From a virus: a stretch of 24,062 nucleotides of DNA. This document shows, piece after piece, positions 22,710 through 24,062 of this stretch (positions are counted from its first letter, which is position 1; every line of letters begins with the position of its first letter). The notes below the pieces were generated by a model. That model did not search any database, had not been told where the DNA came from, and worked only from the letters and a program-made list of their open reading frames with translations. The position numbers were made by a program, and so were the translations under genes. The DNA lies in the IMG/VR virus record IMGVR_UViG_3300041583_000333, positions 1 to 24,062 of that record, one strand, 5' to 3'.

Positions 22710-22899
22710 CAACAGATTGAGGTGTAAATTTCGTACCATCAAAGGTAAGAACATATACAGTAGATGCTGATAATGGATCAATTTCTATATTATTAACAGA
22801 GAAAGATGCGCCTTGTACATAAACACCACCAGTTGAAACAATATCAACTGAATTAGATGCTGATATCGTAATAACATCATCAGCTAAAAATTGAGCCAT
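22699..22899 (-). CDS. Middle frame of a broken or overlapping structural gene
   Basis: 66 residues, beta-rich (MAQFLADDVITISASNSV..., DGTKFTPQSVDGI). Its composition is fibre/head-decoration-like. It starts in the tail of the upstream frame and ends in the head of the next frame. Both frame changes are in the same direction (+1). Alone it is a small beta protein; more naturally it is the middle part of one longer protein. Confidence 0.45.
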   Translation of the reverse strand: MAQFLADDVITISASNSVDIVSTGGVYVQGASFSVNNIEIDPLSASTVYVLTFDGTKFTPQSVDGI

Positions 22900-23023
22900 T
22901 TAATACTGTACCAACTTGTGTCATACCATCACCATCAGTAATTAAAGCTTCTTTTAGTTTATCATCTAAAGCTTTTATATCAAATAAAACATTTTCAGAA
23001 GATGGTAAATTACATATACATTT
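22880..23023 (-). pseudogene. Start-less fragment, first frame of the broken gene
   Basis: An open stretch without an ATG at its head, after a stop at 23024-23026, reads NLPSSENVLFDIKALDDKLKEAL...DGDGMTQVGTVLNG, a protein-like sequence, before a TGA at 22880-22882. It lies directly after the stop of the collagen-like gene. It looks like the front part of the protein in the next two frames, with the true 5' end lost or replaced by the collagen-like gene. Confidence 0.45.
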
Positions 23024-23036
23024 TTATATTTTTTAA

Positions 23037-24062
<1,026 letters not shown>

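Overview
This window is a stretch of a strictly lytic, T4-like contractile-tailed phage genome. It is very AT-rich (roughly 30% GC by eye) and most likely from a phage of Bacteroidota. The T4-type core genes are recognisable by motif: large terminase (gp17-like), tail sheath (gp18-like), tail tube (gp19-like), a gp26-like hub protein followed by a small gp51-position gene, and the Mre11/SbcD-type nuclease subunit gp47. The host guess rests on four things: a ClpS protein of the Bacteroidota flavour, a small protein with a C-terminal tail typical of Bacteroidota rhomboid-associated proteins, one TAnnTTTG promoter element, and the general lack of Shine-Dalgarno sequences.

Layout: 1-1049 (minus) has the start of an off-window gene and a spanin-like pair of membrane/coiled-coil genes. 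1161-2427 (plus) has a HAD phosphatase-like gene, a decayed HNH homing endonuclease and clpS. 2510-6251 (minus) is the fractured terminase locus. 6297-6944 (plus) is a candidate small terminase, facing away from the terminase. 6941-9369 (minus) holds small accessory genes, including a HAD-like protein, a zinc-ribbon protein and a W/G-repeat protein. 9511-12653 (plus) holds two probable virion proteins of unknown function. 12719-17938 (plus) holds a giant tail sheath and the hub pair. 18023-18643 (minus) is the tail tube. 18800-20118 (plus) is gp47 with a small partner. 20098-22201 (minus) is a three-gene operon starting with a nucleotidyltransferase-fold protein. 22236-24062 (minus) holds a gene in three reading frames and a collagen-like fibre protein that runs off the right edge.

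The most exciting system is the terminase. The gene is broken inside the Walker A P-loop: one ORF ends in an N-terminal intein half starting directly after GK, a later ORF starts with the C-terminal half ending SHN just before the P-loop Thr, and a free-standing Vsr/EDxHD-type homing endonuclease gene lies between them. Protein trans-splicing would be needed to rebuild the ATPase. The split falls before intein block B, an atypical place.

Other signals cut across genes. Several unrelated proteins share an N-terminus of the MKYLxxYxxFLES type, which looks like the T4 capsid-targeting propeptide. An AATATATAA-like box sits about 20 nt ahead of many start codons and looks like a phage promoter. 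A 50-base block of about 64% GC lies in the 3' end of the gp26-like gene.
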